Made by a program: the position numbers and the translations under genes
From: JBAYNW01 sp041678605
Lineage (GTDB): Bacteria > Cyanobacteriota > Vampirovibrionia > Gastranaerophilales > Gastranaerophilaceae
Direction: 5' to 3'
Assembly: GCA_041678605.1 (NCBI GenBank)
Contig: JBAYNW010000011.1
Location: forward strand, 1 to 57,070
Length of the DNA: 57,070 nucleotides
Notes under the pieces: generated by a model
Told to the model about the DNA's origin: nothing
Database searches by the model: none
Seen by the model: only the letters and a program-made list of their open reading frames with translations
Shown: piece by piece, positions 1 through 8,739 of the stretch
Layout: every line of letters starts with the position of its first letter
Numbering within the stretch: the first letter of the stretch is position 1

Positions 1-1
1 T

Positions 2-340
2 TATTACAGGTTTATAACAGCAGATGGTATGGCTGTTGCACTTCGAGCTCCATATTTGGGCTGTAGTAGTAGTTCAGGCGGAGACTTAACAAAAATGTGT
101 ATGTATTACTTTTATATTGACGTAAACGGTCTCAAAAAGCCAAATGCTTTTGGCCGTGATATATATTATTTTAAAATTGACAACACTAATGGCCCGGCTT
201 TATATCCCGTTGGTGGGGCGAAATATGCCCCCTGGAAAGCCAACAAACGTTGCGACTACGGATATGAAGGCGGAACAAATAAACAAGGTATGTATTGTGT
301 TGCTCGCATCATCGACGAAGGCTGGCAGATGAATTATTAG
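2..340 (+). CDS. pilin-like (pseudopilin) protein, C-terminal part, cut by window edge
   Basis: The reading frame is open from base 2, so the true start lies outside the window. The visible 112 codons match the C-terminal half of the pilin-like protein at 55912-56796 along their whole length: YYRFITADGM, then DVNGLKKPNA, GRDI, GPALYP, GGAK, NRCDYGY-type cysteines and the ending RIIDEGWQM. In Gastranaerophilales-type genomes such proteins carry an N-terminal FTLAEVL prepilin segment and are thought to be exported by a type II/type IV-like system; that N-terminus is not visible here. Paired cysteines suggest an extracytoplasmic, disulfide-bonded domain. The mature function is unknown. Confidence 0.8.
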   Translation, partial: YYRFITADGMAVALRAPYLGCSSSSGGDLTKMCMYYFYIDVNGLKKPNAFGRDIYYFKIDNTNGPALYPVGGAKYAPWKANKRCDYGYEGGTNKQGMYCVARIIDEGWQMNY

Positions 341-665
341 CAGGGAAATGGGAAATGGGAAATTGGTAATTGAACCGTTCGAACCTTCAACTTATCGACT
401 CATCGACTGATAAACTTATTCTATGCCGGTGCGTTTGTGCAGCAGAAACTTGTAAAAAGACCTTATTTAACGCATTAACGCACCCTACTTTTACGCTAGC
501 GAGGAAAAGGGGAAAAGGAAAGTTTTAATTTTTTTTGTTGCACTTAATCACTTAATCACCCAGTCACTTAATCACTTCTTAAAAAGCCCTTCAGCCTTTA
601 AGCCCTTAAGCCGTTCAACCGTTCGACCCTCCAACTTATCGACTCATAGACTTATCGACTAACAA
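341..665. repeat. short-unit repeat mosaics around a REP-like palindrome, rpoD 3' flank
   Basis: This gene-free stretch starts directly after the pilin-like stop codon with GGGAAAT heptamers, then units related to CCGTTCGAA and CTTATCGACT. Bases about 421-490 resemble the GGTGCGTT...AACGCACCCTAC palindromes of the RAYT region at 47-49 kb. Bases 541-665 hold CACTTAAT octamers, AAGCCCTTAAG/CCGTTCAAC units and TTATCGACT units, ending 1-2 nt from the rpoD stop codon. I see no gene here. Confidence 0.8.
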
Positions 666-666
666 G

Positions 667-1779
667 CTAGTTTTCGACATATTCACGAAGTCTTTTGCTG
701 CGGTTCGGGTGTCTTAATTTTCTTAAAGCTTTTGCTTCGATTTGTCTGATACGTTCACGTGTCACGCCAAACAGCTGCCCAACTTCTTCTAAAGTGCGTT
801 GGCGTCCGTCGTCCATACCGAAACGTAATCTTAAAACGTCACGTTCACGGGGCGAAAGCGTACAAAGCACGTCTGCAAGGTCTTCCCTTAAAAGTTCTGA
901 TGCAACAGTCTTAACCGGTGCGTCAGCCTCTTTATCCTCAATGAAATCACCCAGACGAGAATCTTCTTCTTTGCCGATTGGAGTTTCTAATGAGAGAGGT
1001 TCCTGAGCAATTTTGATAATTTCCCTAAGCTTTGGTATGCTGACGTTCATTTCGTTTGCTAATTCGTCTTCTGTCGGCTTTCTGGAAAGCTCTTGAGCAA
1101 GTCTTCTTGTGACCTTTTTAAGCTTGTTGATAGTTTCAACCATGTGAACAGGAATTCTTATTGTCCTTGCTTGATCGGCGATTGCTCTTGTAATTGCCTG
1201 TCTAATCCACCAGGTAGCGTAAGTTGAAAACTTAAATCCTCTTTCGTGGTCAAACTTTTCAGCGGCTCTTATAAGTCCTAAGTTACCTTCTTGAATTAGG
1301 TCCAGGAACAACATTCCGCGTCCGACATATTTTTTAGCTATGCTGACAACAAGTCTCAAGTTTGCCTGTACAAGTTTTCTTTTTGCAATGGCACCGGGGG
1401 TTCCACCTTGAATTATCTCTCTTGCCAACTCGATTTCTTCGTTTGCTGAAAGAAGTTTGATTCTTCCTATTTCTCTTAAGTACAGCCTGACAGGGTCGTC
1501 AACGGCTATTCCCTTGGGAATTTCGAAATCAGAAGTTGCAGTGCTTTCTGAAGTGTCCAGCATAAAAATGTCTTCAAGATTCATCTTGTGACCCATTTTA
1601 GCGGAAGACACTATATCTTCTATATTGTCTGTTCCGATTTCCATGTGCATGTAAGGGGTATTTACATCTTCGCCCAGGCCGTTTCCGCTTTCTTTATCTT
1701 CCGAATTAAATAAATCTAACGCTTCGTCCTCCTCAATTACACTTATAATTGAAGTATTGGGTTGTCTTTTTTTGTTCAT
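667..1779 (-). CDS. rpoD: RNA polymerase primary sigma factor (sigma-70 family)
   Basis: This 370-residue protein directs RNA polymerase to housekeeping promoters. Region 1.2 begins near residue 94 (DPVRLYLREIG). Region 2 runs to about residue 205 and includes NLRLVVSIAKKY, the core-binding FLDLIQEGN and the -10-reading FKFSTYATWWIRQAI. Region 3 follows, then region 4 with the helix-turn-helix VTRERIRQIEAKALRKLR near the C-terminus. The length and acidic N-terminus fit the cyanobacterial SigA type, which lacks a long region 1.1. The ATG overlaps the dnaG stop as TAATG, so the two are probably translationally coupled. dnaG-rpoD linkage is an old bacterial arrangement (the macromolecular synthesis operon), here without rpsU. 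Confidence 0.97.
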   Translation of the reverse strand: MNKKRQPNTSIISVIEEDEALDLFNSEDKESGNGLGEDVNTPYMHMEIGTDNIEDIVSSAKMGHKMNLEDIFMLDTSESTATSDFEIPKGIAVDDPVRLYLREIGRIKLLSANEEIELAREIIQGGTPGAIAKRKLVQANLRLVVSIAKKYVGRGMLFLDLIQEGNLGLIRAAEKFDHERGFKFSTYATWWIRQAITRAIADQARTIRIPVHMVETINKLKKVTRRLAQELSRKPTEDELANEMNVSIPKLREIIKIAQEPLSLETPIGKEEDSRLGDFIEDKEADAPVKTVASELLREDLADVLCTLSPRERDVLRLRFGMDDGRQRTLEEVGQLFGVTRERIRQIEAKALRKLRHPNRSKRLREYVEN

Positions 1780-3650
1780 TAAGTATCTCCAGTCAAACTA
1801 TTTATTCTATCTCTGAGCTGCATTTGTACTTTTAGGGCTTCAGTATCATCATCATTTACGTTTTGATATAAATTTCTCATTTCGGCTTTTTCGCTTTCCC
1901 GGCGAAACACATCAATTTTATCGATATTTTCATCAACAATCGACTTAAAGTCTTTTTTAGATAATTTATTAAAAGTTTCTGATATGCATATTAAATCTGT
2001 TATGATTGCCTTTATTTCCTCATCCTGAGCGAAATTAACGTATAATTGCTCAACTAATGCCTTTACATTATTTACGCTAAAAATTAATTTGTCAATTGTA
2101 TCTTTAACAATTATTAATTTTTCGTTGCTAAACTCGACCTTGTCAATCATCTTCTTTAATTCTTGAAAAGAAAAATGACTGTCACTTATTAAATAAAGGC
2201 TCAATAAATTTTTTTGCGTTTTTTCTAAGATATTTGAAGATTTTGTTACAATTCGGTTAACATTTCCTGTCATATTTGGGAAATCTGAGTCCGATTGCTT
2301 GATTTCAGATTGCAGAGCATTTTCGTCTATATCAAGTGTAGAAGCTACCATTTTAACGTACTCGGAGCGGATAATTTTGTTTTGGATTTCCGCCAGAATA
2401 GGCACTATTTCTTTTACTAATTTCAATTTTTGATTGGGAGTTTTTGCCTCGCTTTTAAGTTTAAGTGCTTCGTTTAGTTGAAAATCTATCAAAAGCGGGG
2501 CGTGTTCAAGATGTTTAAAGTAAGCTTCGGCACCGGAGTTGCGGATAAATTCATCGGGGTCTTTTCCTTCGGGCGGGGTAATTACACGAATTTCACACGC
2601 ATATTTGTCGTTGTTTGTGCTTGTGTAACTTTCGTCGAACTGCTTTACGTTTCCAAGGCCGGTGAAGGCTTCTTTGATTATTTCCGCACCTCTTTGGGTG
2701 GCTTTAATTCCCGCTGAATCCGTGTCAAATGCCAGATAAATTCTTCGTGATTTTGAGTATCTTGAGATTAGCTTTATATGGTCAGGAGTTAAGGATGTTC
2801 CGCAAGAAGCTACGCAGTTTTCAATGCCGTGCGATTGGGCGGAAATTACGTCGAAATAGCCTTCCATAATAATTACGCTATCAGACTGTTTTATGCTGTC
2901 TTTGGCAAAATAAAGCCCGTAGAGGAGCTTGCTTTTATTGTAGATTAAAGAATCGGAAGAATTTAGGTATTTGGGATTTTGGCCTTCTTCTATCGCTCTG
3001 GCTCCAAATGCCACAATATCGCCGTTTTCGTCTTGAATAGGTATTGTGATTCGGTTTCTGAACCTGTCTACGTAATCGCCTTTTTGTGTTTTGAGAATTA
3101 AGCCCGCTTTTTCCAGAACTTCGTTTGTAAATTGGTCTTTAAGCGAGACATAAAGATGATTTTGCTCCTTGTTAGCAAATCCAAGCACATACCTTTTAAT
3201 TACTTTTTCATCAATTCCCCGGTTGTTAAGGTAGGAAAGGGCTTTTTCTCCGTCAGAAGTTGCAAAAAGTGAGTGCTGATAATATTCTGCCGCTTTAGTG
3301 CAGGCTTTAATCATTTGTTCACGTACGTCTTTGTTTTTGACGCCGGAAAAAGTGTTGGGCAATTCAAGTCCGAAATCGCTTGCGAGTTCTTTTATAAGCT
3401 CTTTAAACGTAATTCCGCGGGTTTTGAGTATATAGCTTAAGGCGTCGCCGCCTTCACCGCAGCCAAAACACTTGTAAATCCCTTTAGCGGGGTTTACGGA
3501 GAATGACGGCGTTTTTTCTTTGTGAAAAGGACACAATCCCCAATAATTTCCGCCGGTTTTTTTCAAGATGACGTCTTTTGAAACGACATCTAAAATATCC
3601 AGCCTATCCTTGATTTGGGAAACAACATCCTCATAAGTTACGTTACTCAT
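1779..3650 (-). CDS. dnaG: DNA primase
   Basis: DnaG makes the RNA primers for replication. The 623-residue protein has the three expected parts. The N-terminal zinc-binding domain carries CPFHKEKTPSF and CFGCGEGG (about residues 41-66). The central TOPRIM catalytic core has EGYFDVI and the acidic DTDSAG motif (about residues 263-316). The C-terminal region from about residue 440 is divergent and helical, and should bind the replicative helicase. The length is normal for the family. The start ATG has a weak AGG-rich site (GGATAGGTAGT) just upstream. It is the first gene of a two-gene unit with rpoD. Confidence 0.97.
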   Translation of the reverse strand: MSNVTYEDVVSQIKDRLDILDVVSKDVILKKTGGNYWGLCPFHKEKTPSFSVNPAKGIYKCFGCGEGGDALSYILKTRGITFKELIKELASDFGLELPNTFSGVKNKDVREQMIKACTKAAEYYQHSLFATSDGEKALSYLNNRGIDEKVIKRYVLGFANKEQNHLYVSLKDQFTNEVLEKAGLILKTQKGDYVDRFRNRITIPIQDENGDIVAFGARAIEEGQNPKYLNSSDSLIYNKSKLLYGLYFAKDSIKQSDSVIIMEGYFDVISAQSHGIENCVASCGTSLTPDHIKLISRYSKSRRIYLAFDTDSAGIKATQRGAEIIKEAFTGLGNVKQFDESYTSTNNDKYACEIRVITPPEGKDPDEFIRNSGAEAYFKHLEHAPLLIDFQLNEALKLKSEAKTPNQKLKLVKEIVPILAEIQNKIIRSEYVKMVASTLDIDENALQSEIKQSDSDFPNMTGNVNRIVTKSSNILEKTQKNLLSLYLISDSHFSFQELKKMIDKVEFSNEKLIIVKDTIDKLIFSVNNVKALVEQLYVNFAQDEEIKAIITDLICISETFNKLSKKDFKSIVDENIDKIDVFRRESEKAEMRNLYQNVNDDDTEALKVQMQLRDRINSLTGDT

Positions 3651-3779
3651 ACTACCTATCCTTGCGACAAAAGTGAAATTTGCACAAAATCCTTACTCTA
3701 TCATTGTAACATTAAAAAACTCGGAATAGAATTTTTTTAAACAAAAATCGCCCTCTTGAGGGATAGGTAAAATTTATTC

Positions 3780-4100
3780 TTCACTTCGTTAATTTTGACA
3801 GCGGGTGATTTAATATCCTCGCTCCAATAAAAATACAATCCAAAAACGGTTTTACAAAATACGTTCGGGCTACGAATAAATCTAACTTTTTTATGTATAA
3901 CTGTTGTAATAGCGAGCAATTTTATATCCTCACTCCAAACAACAAAAAAACCGACGCTACAGTCTAAAGTGACGCTCGGACTACGAATAAATTTAACTTT
4001 TTTTATGTATAACTGTTGCAATAGCGAACGATTTTATATCCTCACTCCAATGAAAGTATAATCCAAAAATGGTTTTACAAAATCGTTCGGGCTACGAATA
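3780..4100. repeat. degenerate tandem repeat, about 2.7 copies of a 110-111 bp unit
   Basis: The phrase CTACGAATAA recurs at 3871, 3981 and about 4092, with TTTATGTATAACTGTTG and ATATCCTC(A/G)CTCCAA repeated at the same period. The last copy abuts the 3' end of tRNA-Asp. On the minus strand two units stay open in one frame and would encode repeats containing FIRSP and WSEDIK, but there is no ribosome binding site and the units have decayed. I treat this as non-coding repeat DNA. Confidence 0.75.
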
Positions 4101-4101
4101 A

Positions 4102-4178
4102 TGGCGGGAACGACGAGGCTCGAACTCGCGACCTCATGCGTGACAGGCATGCGCTCTAACCAACTGAGCTACGCTCCC
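4102..4178 (-). tRNA. tRNA-Asp (GTC)
   Basis: The reverse strand folds as a complete tRNA. The acceptor stem GGGAGCG pairs with CGTTCCC, the D arm is GCTC/GAGC, and the anticodon stem CATGC/GCATG holds the loop CTGTCAC with anticodon GTC. The T arm GCGAG-TTCGAGC-CTCGT follows. The discriminator base is G, as expected for tRNA-Asp, and CCA is encoded. It is the only intact tRNA seen in the window. Confidence 0.95.
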
Positions 4179-4382
4179 ACATTATTTTATTAAGTTTTCA
4201 ATTCGGGTTGTAGCTCAGTTGGTTAAAATTTGACTTCGTTTCGCCAAGTCTCACCGAGGCTACGCTCCCACATTATTTTATTAAGTTTTCAATTCGGGTT
4301 GTAGCTCAGTTGGTTAAAATTTGACTTCGTTTCGCCAAGTCTCACCGAGGCTACGCTCCCACATTATTTTATTAAGTTATTG
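4179..4382. repeat. 91-bp tandem duplication built from tRNA 5' fragments
   Basis: Two near-identical 91-bp units begin at 4201 and 4292. Each has on the plus strand a tRNA-like 5' end (GGGTTGTAGCTCAGTTGGTTA without its first base fits a tRNA start and D arm). At its right end, on the minus strand, each has the first bases of the neighbouring tRNA-Asp (GGGAGCGTAGC). No unit contains an anticodon arm or T arm, so none can be a working tRNA. A third, shorter GAGTTGTAGCTCAGTT fragment lies near 4435-4450. Confidence 0.85.
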
Positions 4383-4384
4383 TT

Positions 4385-4410
4385 GTTGGGCCGGTAAGCC
4401 CAACCTTTTT
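4385..4410 (+). terminator. rho-independent terminator beyond the tRNA fragments
   Basis: The stem GTTGGGC/GCCCAAC encloses the loop CGGTAA and is followed by a run of five T. It faces plus, the direction of the tRNA-like 5' fragments just before it, so it may be what is left of a plus-strand tRNA transcription unit. Confidence 0.7.
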
Positions 4411-4506
4411 CGCTCTTTGATTAAATTGTCAACTTGAGTTGTAGCTCAGTTCACTTTAATAAAAGGCGTGTAAGTCAATTGTACCCGATAAAAAAAAATT
4501 TGCAAT

Positions 4507-4580
4507 AGAGGATGCGGAAAAAGTCTAAAAATGACAATTTTTAGAACTTTTTCAAATCCGACCTAAGAAGTGCTAAATCC
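4507..4580. repeat. 74-bp MITE-like hairpin element, copy 1
   Basis: This element is repeated at 40111-40184 with one difference in 74 bases. Its core is an imperfect inverted repeat: GAAAAAGT-CTAAAAAT, loop GACA, ATTTTTAG-A-ACTTTTTC. It contains no reading frame. Its right end nearly touches the stop codon of the next minus-strand gene. Confidence 0.85.
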
Positions 4581-4587
4581 AAAAATT

Positions 4588-4833
4588 TTACGAAAATTTC
4601 ATTATCTGAATTTCAATCCCCACGATTTTACACAGTTCTTTTTCAAACTCTATTGCCTGTTCGTCATCTATCACTTCAAGCAAAATTATTCCGTTTGGAG
4701 CACATTTGTTGTCAGACACGTCATGGAGACCCAGTCTGGTTTTAATTATGCAGCCGAAATGTGTTAAAATTTTCTGAAATTCCATTGCAGTTTGTGTTCT
4801 GTTATCAAGTTTTATTCCCATAATTGTTGTCAT
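4588..4833 (-). CDS. small ACT-like protein, possibly TM1266/iron-only-hydrogenase regulator family
   Basis: An 81-residue protein beginning MTTIMGIKLDNR. The layout is strand, helix (AMEFQKILTHFG), IKTRLGLHD, then GIILLEVIDDEQAIEFEKELCKI and a final strand. This resembles the small ferredoxin-like/ACT-like family typified by TM1266, often found with [FeFe]-hydrogenase maturation genes (SIIVGRMG in those proteins corresponds to IIKTRLGL here). No hydrogenase gene is in the window, so the link to hydrogenase is by family only. A strong AGGAGG site lies 7 nt before the ATG. An unrelated small ligand-binding regulator is the main alternative. Confidence 0.6.
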   Translation of the reverse strand: MTTIMGIKLDNRTQTAMEFQKILTHFGCIIKTRLGLHDVSDNKCAPNGIILLEVIDDEQAIEFEKELCKIVGIEIQIMKFS

Positions 4834-4870
4834 GCTCAGCCCTCCTATTTGTTATTTTATTAAAATACTA

Positions 4871-4914
4871 CAAAAAAAGAGAATGTCCATCACTCGTTTG
4901 GGCATTCTCCTTTT
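4871..4914 (-). terminator. terminator after the 4969-5286 gene
   Basis: On the minus strand AAAAGGAGAATGCCC pairs with GGACATTCTC, followed by a run of seven T. It sits 55 nt beyond the stop codon at 4969 and just upstream of the promoter region of the 81-residue gene. Confidence 0.8.
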
Positions 4915-4968
4915 GAAATCCGGTTTTAAACGCACTGACGCACGTTTAAAACTCAATAGTCTTGAAAC

Positions 4969-5286
4969 CTATGCGATTTCGTCTTGACTATCAGTGGCTT
5001 GAAGCTGTTTTTTCTTTAGATTATGCACTACCGCATCAACCAAGAGCTCGTAAGATTTCATGTTTTCGATTTTCGGCGAAAACTCTTTTACGAGAGATTC
5101 TCTGACCATTGCTTCCAGCCTGCTATTGTCAGAATTTACTTCTTTTGATTTGTCAGAACATATCATATCAATGTATTCTGAGTTGATTTTGTAATCTTGC
5201 ATTTGATTGAACATAAGCCACTTTAGCTTCGGGCTTACCGTTTTCAATTTCTTGACAATTTTTAAATTTTTAAATCTGTTAAGCAT
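4969..5286 (-). CDS. hypothetical protein, 105 residues
   Basis: I do not recognise a family. The protein is charged and mostly helical by eye: a basic N-terminus (KNLKIVKKLKTVSPKLK), then alternating acidic and basic helices, ending in a polar tail. There is no signal peptide or membrane segment. The AGAGG site 5 nt upstream of the ATG and the terminator downstream support a real single-gene unit. It may be a cytoplasmic small protein specific to the lineage. Confidence 0.7.
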   Translation of the reverse strand: MLNRFKNLKIVKKLKTVSPKLKWLMFNQMQDYKINSEYIDMICSDKSKEVNSDNSRLEAMVRESLVKEFSPKIENMKSYELLVDAVVHNLKKKQLQATDSQDEIA

Positions 5287-5444
5287 GTTTACCTCTATGT
5301 GTAAATTCTAGTAAATTATTATAGTTAGTTCTGTCAGTTATTTAAAGTACCGTGAAAAAAAATATTTCCCTTTTTTCCTAGAATGTTTACAAATCTTAAA
5401 TTTAGTTAAAAAGCTTTAATTATACAGCATTCTAGCACATATTA

Positions 5445-7451
5445 TCAAATTTGTAAAGCGTTAAAATCTGCGATTAGGTCGTACTTTTCTTTAAGCATGC
5501 CGAGCATGGCCTGTCTGTTTGCCTTAATTTTTTCATCTTTGTCCATGACCAAGACATCCTCAAAGAATTTTTCAATTAGAGGGTTTATCGAAACGAAGCT
5601 TTCAACAAGAGTTTGATAAGACCCGTCTTTTATCTTTTTTATGCCTTCAAAAAGCTCTTTCTCGGCATTAAGTTTCAAAAGATTTTCATCCGGCAAAGGA
5701 TTTACTTTTGCAGTTAAAATTCGGCTGATTCTGTTTGCACTTTCCAATACCAGCAAAAATTCAGGCTTACTGATTAATTCTGAGACTAACTGAACTCTTT
5801 GAACAAAATCGCACAGGTTCGAAAGCGGATTTTTGTTGGCGGAGCATGCTTCAATAACATCTTTTCTGTAAGTTTCAGACATAAAGATTGTCAGTCTTTG
5901 GATGAAGAAATCTTCGATTTGGCTGGCTGCATTTGCTTGTTTTGGCAGCAATTCAACCGCTTTTTTAATTAAATCAGACAAATCGAGGTTAAGATTTTTG
6001 TTTATGATTGTTTTAATAATCCCCAAAGCCGCACGTCTTACCCCGAGAGGGTCAGAAGAGCCGGTCGGTTTTTTCCCATCGGTGAAAACCGCACAAATTG
6101 TGTCTAACTTGTCCGCAATTCCTACAATTTGCCCTTCAATCCCCTGTGCAAGCTCGCTTTCGGCATTCAACGGATAATAATGTTGATATATACCGGCACA
6201 AACCTCTTGAGCTTCCCCTGAGAGTTTTGCATAATCCGCACCGATAAACCCTTGAAGTTCGGTAAATTCAAATACCAAGCTTGTTGTCAAATCGGCTTTG
6301 CATAAAAGTGCCGTTCTTTCTATTGTTGGCGAAGTTGCCCCCAATTTTTCGGCAATTTTTTTCGAAAGAGTAATAATTCTCTGAGTTTTATCCCAAACAG
6401 AACCCATCCCCTTTTGGAATGTAACTCCTTTCAGTTTTTCCACGTGGCTTTCGAAAGGTTTTTTGGTGTCTTCGTTGAAGAAGAAAATTGCATCATCAAG
6501 CCTTGCAACGATAACCCTCTCGTTACCGGCTTTTATGTTAGAAAAGTCATCACCAAGATAATTTGTGACAGTTATGAACTTATTAATCAGTTTTTCGTTT
6601 TTATATAGAGCAAAATATCGTTGATGCTTTGCCATGACTGTCACTGTAACCTTTTGTGGGATGTTCAAGTATTTTTCATCGAAATCGCAAACGCAAGGTA
6701 CAGGATATTCGCAAAGATAAGTAACTTCATCAAGCAAATCCTCATCATACTCCGTGTATGCAGCTAATTTGTCCGCTTCTTTTTTTATTAAATCAGCGAT
6801 TAAGGCTTTTCTTTCCTCTTGATTTACGTACACGCTTGCTTTTTTAAGCTTTTCAACATATTCGTCCGCATTTTTTATCTCGATATTTAATTCTTTAGAG
6901 AAGCGATGTCCGCGGGTGAATTTTGATGATTTTATGTCAACAATTTGCAGCGGAACTTCTTTATCGTCCAGAATTGAAACAATCCAGCGAATAGGTCTGG
7001 AAAATTTTTGTTCATTTACTCCCCAACGCATAAAATAAGGCCCCTGAAGTTTCAAAACTATTTGAGGGACGCTTTGTTGGAGCAATTCAGATGTCAATTT
7101 ACCCTTTAAAAATATTTTTGCATTTAAATAATCATCCTGCAAAAACAAATCTTTTTCTTTAACTCCGCACTTATTCATAAACCCCAAACCGGCTTTTGAC
7201 AGGTTTCCGGCTTCGTCATAAGCAACATTTTTTATGGGCCCTTTGAGAAGCTTTTCCACATCAGGCTGTTTGTCGGCCAAATTGTCCACGATAACCGCAA
7301 GCCTGCGTGGAGTTGCCAGAACTTTTACCGACTTAAAATCAATTTCGTTTTCCTTAAAAAATTTTTCAAACCCGAATTTCAATTGCTCAATCGCTTGAGG
7401 AATAAATTTGTAAGGTAATTCTTCCGTTCCGATTTCTAATAAATATTTCAT
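5445..7451 (-). CDS. glyS: glycyl-tRNA synthetase beta subunit
   Basis: The beta subunit joins GlyQ in the alpha2beta2 enzyme that charges tRNA-Gly. The N-terminal signature LEIGTEELPYKFIPQA, the motif TPRRLAV, the FMRWG...FSRPIRWIVSI block, the internal HD-like part (VGIADKLDT, DPLGVRRAALGI) and a C-terminal anticodon-binding region (DEKIKANRQAMLGML) are all present. I place the start at 7451 rather than 7517: AGAGGGCAAG lies just before that ATG, and MKYLLEIGTEE is the family N-terminus. The protein is then 668 residues, normal for GlyS. glyQ is not adjacent, unlike in most genomes. Confidence 0.96.
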   Translation of the reverse strand: MKYLLEIGTEELPYKFIPQAIEQLKFGFEKFFKENEIDFKSVKVLATPRRLAVIVDNLADKQPDVEKLLKGPIKNVAYDEAGNLSKAGLGFMNKCGVKEKDLFLQDDYLNAKIFLKGKLTSELLQQSVPQIVLKLQGPYFMRWGVNEQKFSRPIRWIVSILDDKEVPLQIVDIKSSKFTRGHRFSKELNIEIKNADEYVEKLKKASVYVNQEERKALIADLIKKEADKLAAYTEYDEDLLDEVTYLCEYPVPCVCDFDEKYLNIPQKVTVTVMAKHQRYFALYKNEKLINKFITVTNYLGDDFSNIKAGNERVIVARLDDAIFFFNEDTKKPFESHVEKLKGVTFQKGMGSVWDKTQRIITLSKKIAEKLGATSPTIERTALLCKADLTTSLVFEFTELQGFIGADYAKLSGEAQEVCAGIYQHYYPLNAESELAQGIEGQIVGIADKLDTICAVFTDGKKPTGSSDPLGVRRAALGIIKTIINKNLNLDLSDLIKKAVELLPKQANAASQIEDFFIQRLTIFMSETYRKDVIEACSANKNPLSNLCDFVQRVQLVSELISKPEFLLVLESANRISRILTAKVNPLPDENLLKLNAEKELFEGIKKIKDGSYQTLVESFVSINPLIEKFFEDVLVMDKDEKIKANRQAMLGMLKEKYDLIADFNALQI

Positions 7452-7598
7452 CTTGCCCTCTGTTTTTGCCGATATTCCGGACTGCATCGTCGTGTAAAAA
7501 AATTGTATTTCAAACAAAGTAGATTGTAAAGAAAAGCTAGCATCCGTTCCCTGTTCCCAGTTTCCTGTTCCCTCTTCTCCTCTATTGGCCGCATGAAG

Positions 7599-7626
7599 AA
7601 AGCACCCATTTCTGAGTGCTTTCGAG
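7599..7626 (-). terminator. hairpin between two minus-strand genes
   Basis: GAAAGCAC pairs with GTGCTTTC around a short loop. It lies downstream of the 7738-8256 gene on its strand; the T-run after it is weak (TTTCTTC), so termination efficiency is uncertain. Confidence 0.45.
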
Positions 7627-7737
7627 GTTATTTGGTTATTGGTATAATTAGGTTTTCCAAATTAACCCGTGGGGTCGGATTGCTCCGCCCTGCAGGAGCC
7701 TTTACTAAAATATATTATCTAAAAAATTGTTTTTTAA

Positions 7738-8256
7738 TTAAGCTACGTACTTAGGTGCACCTTTTTCAGCTGCTTTATCTTCAGCTTCGGTTACCTTTTG
7801 TTCTTCAGCGTCTAGCATTTTTAATTGAGTTTCAATTGATGCTACTTCCTGTTCTATACGCTTATCTTGATCGTTCAAAACTTTTTGCTCAACCTTGTTA
7901 AATTTCTCTTTTTCTTGTTCATAGAAACTCTTGAACATCATTTGAGAAAAACGTTGTTGCAACTCTGCGTTTTGCATTTGAGGAATGGCTCCCGGAACCT
8001 GACTCATAACCGCGAATTTTTCCTGAGCCCCCTGCAATGCTGCCTGATGAGAGTACTGCATAAATATGGACATTCTGTTGAACTGAGACGCCGGAGCGTT
8101 CATCAAATCATTCATTGAAACTGAACCATCCGCGATACTTGAAGCATAACTTTGTAAATCAAAGAGCTTTTGTTTCAAAAGCATCAGCTTCATGTTCAAC
8201 TCAGACTTGCGTCTGATGATGTCTTGATGTCGATATACGAAAATCAATAAAGACAT
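7738..8256 (-). CDS. hypothetical coiled-coil protein, 172 residues
   Basis: Not recognised. Residues about 10-40 form a charged amphipathic helix (RRKSELNMKLMLLKQKLFDL). The middle is rich in Met, Gln and Ala (residues 50-110). Residues about 110-165 form a long Glu/Lys/Gln coiled coil ending KYVA. There is no signal peptide, although the first residues MSLLIFVY are hydrophobic. GTAGGAGT lies before the ATG and a TATATAAG -10-like box about 40 nt upstream. The composition recalls small structural or secretion-associated helical proteins, but nothing identifies a function. Confidence 0.75.
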   Translation of the reverse strand: MSLLIFVYRHQDIIRRKSELNMKLMLLKQKLFDLQSYASSIADGSVSMNDLMNAPASQFNRMSIFMQYSHQAALQGAQEKFAVMSQVPGAIPQMQNAELQQRFSQMMFKSFYEQEKEKFNKVEQKVLNDQDKRIEQEVASIETQLKMLDAEEQKVTEAEDKAAEKGAPKYVA

Positions 8257-8379
8257 TTTGTAACTCCTACCAAATTTTAACTAACCAATTTAACCTTACT
8301 CTTATATAAAAACATTTCGTTTCACAAAATTGACTTTTTGGTTAATTTTATGTAACGAAAGCTTAACATGAGGAACGGA

Positions 8380-8600
8380 TGGCTTTTGGTTGAAGGGCTT
8401 TTGGAGGTATGGAGGATTGGAGGATTGGCGAGTTGAACGGTTGAAGGGCTTTTTACGAAGTGATTAAGTGACTGGGTGATTAAGTGATTAAGTGCAACAA
8501 AAAAATTAAAACTTTTCTTTTCCCGTTTCTCTTCTCACGTCTCACCTCTCACGTCTCACTGTTTCTCCTCGCAACGACAAGAAATTCCGTTCCCAATTCC
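8380..8600. repeat. short-unit repeat mosaic
   Basis: Blocks of GGAGGATTG, GTTGAA(C/G)GG, GTGATTAAGT/GACTGGGTGATTAAGT and CTCACGTCTCACCT follow one another without a gene. The same unit families recur at 541-665, 11360-11480, 11700-11780, 12190-12420, 25685-25790, 29610-29660, 50830-50930 and 55640-55820. Confidence 0.8.
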
Positions 8601-8698
8601 CAATTTCCAATTTCCAATTTCCTTTTCACTTTATTGTCATCCCGCACGGGTTAGGGCATGGCGGTTGACTTTTGTTGGAAATTCTGATGCGGGATCTG
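8600..8698. repeat. inverted-repeat arm 1 (ATCCCGCA...TGCGGGAT element)
   Basis: About 98 bp matching the reverse complement of 12261-12360, including CACTTTATTGTCATCCCGCA, GGTTAGGGCATGGCGGTTG and ATTCTGATGCGGGATCTG. The inner ends ATCCCGCA and TGCGGGAT are themselves inverted repeats, so a single copy can fold. Confidence 0.85.
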
Positions 8699-8739
8699 AT
8701 ACTAATTAGCAGCTTAGAATAATGTGAGGCAATTTTTTG

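Noticed and set aside
3737..4021. 94-codon minus-strand frame
   Set aside because: It is made of the 110-bp tandem repeat, has no ribosome binding site, and the third unit is not open. Kept as repeat DNA.
4201..4382. Additional tRNA genes
   Set aside because: D-arm-like sequence is present but no anticodon stem, T arm or paired acceptor stem can be formed.
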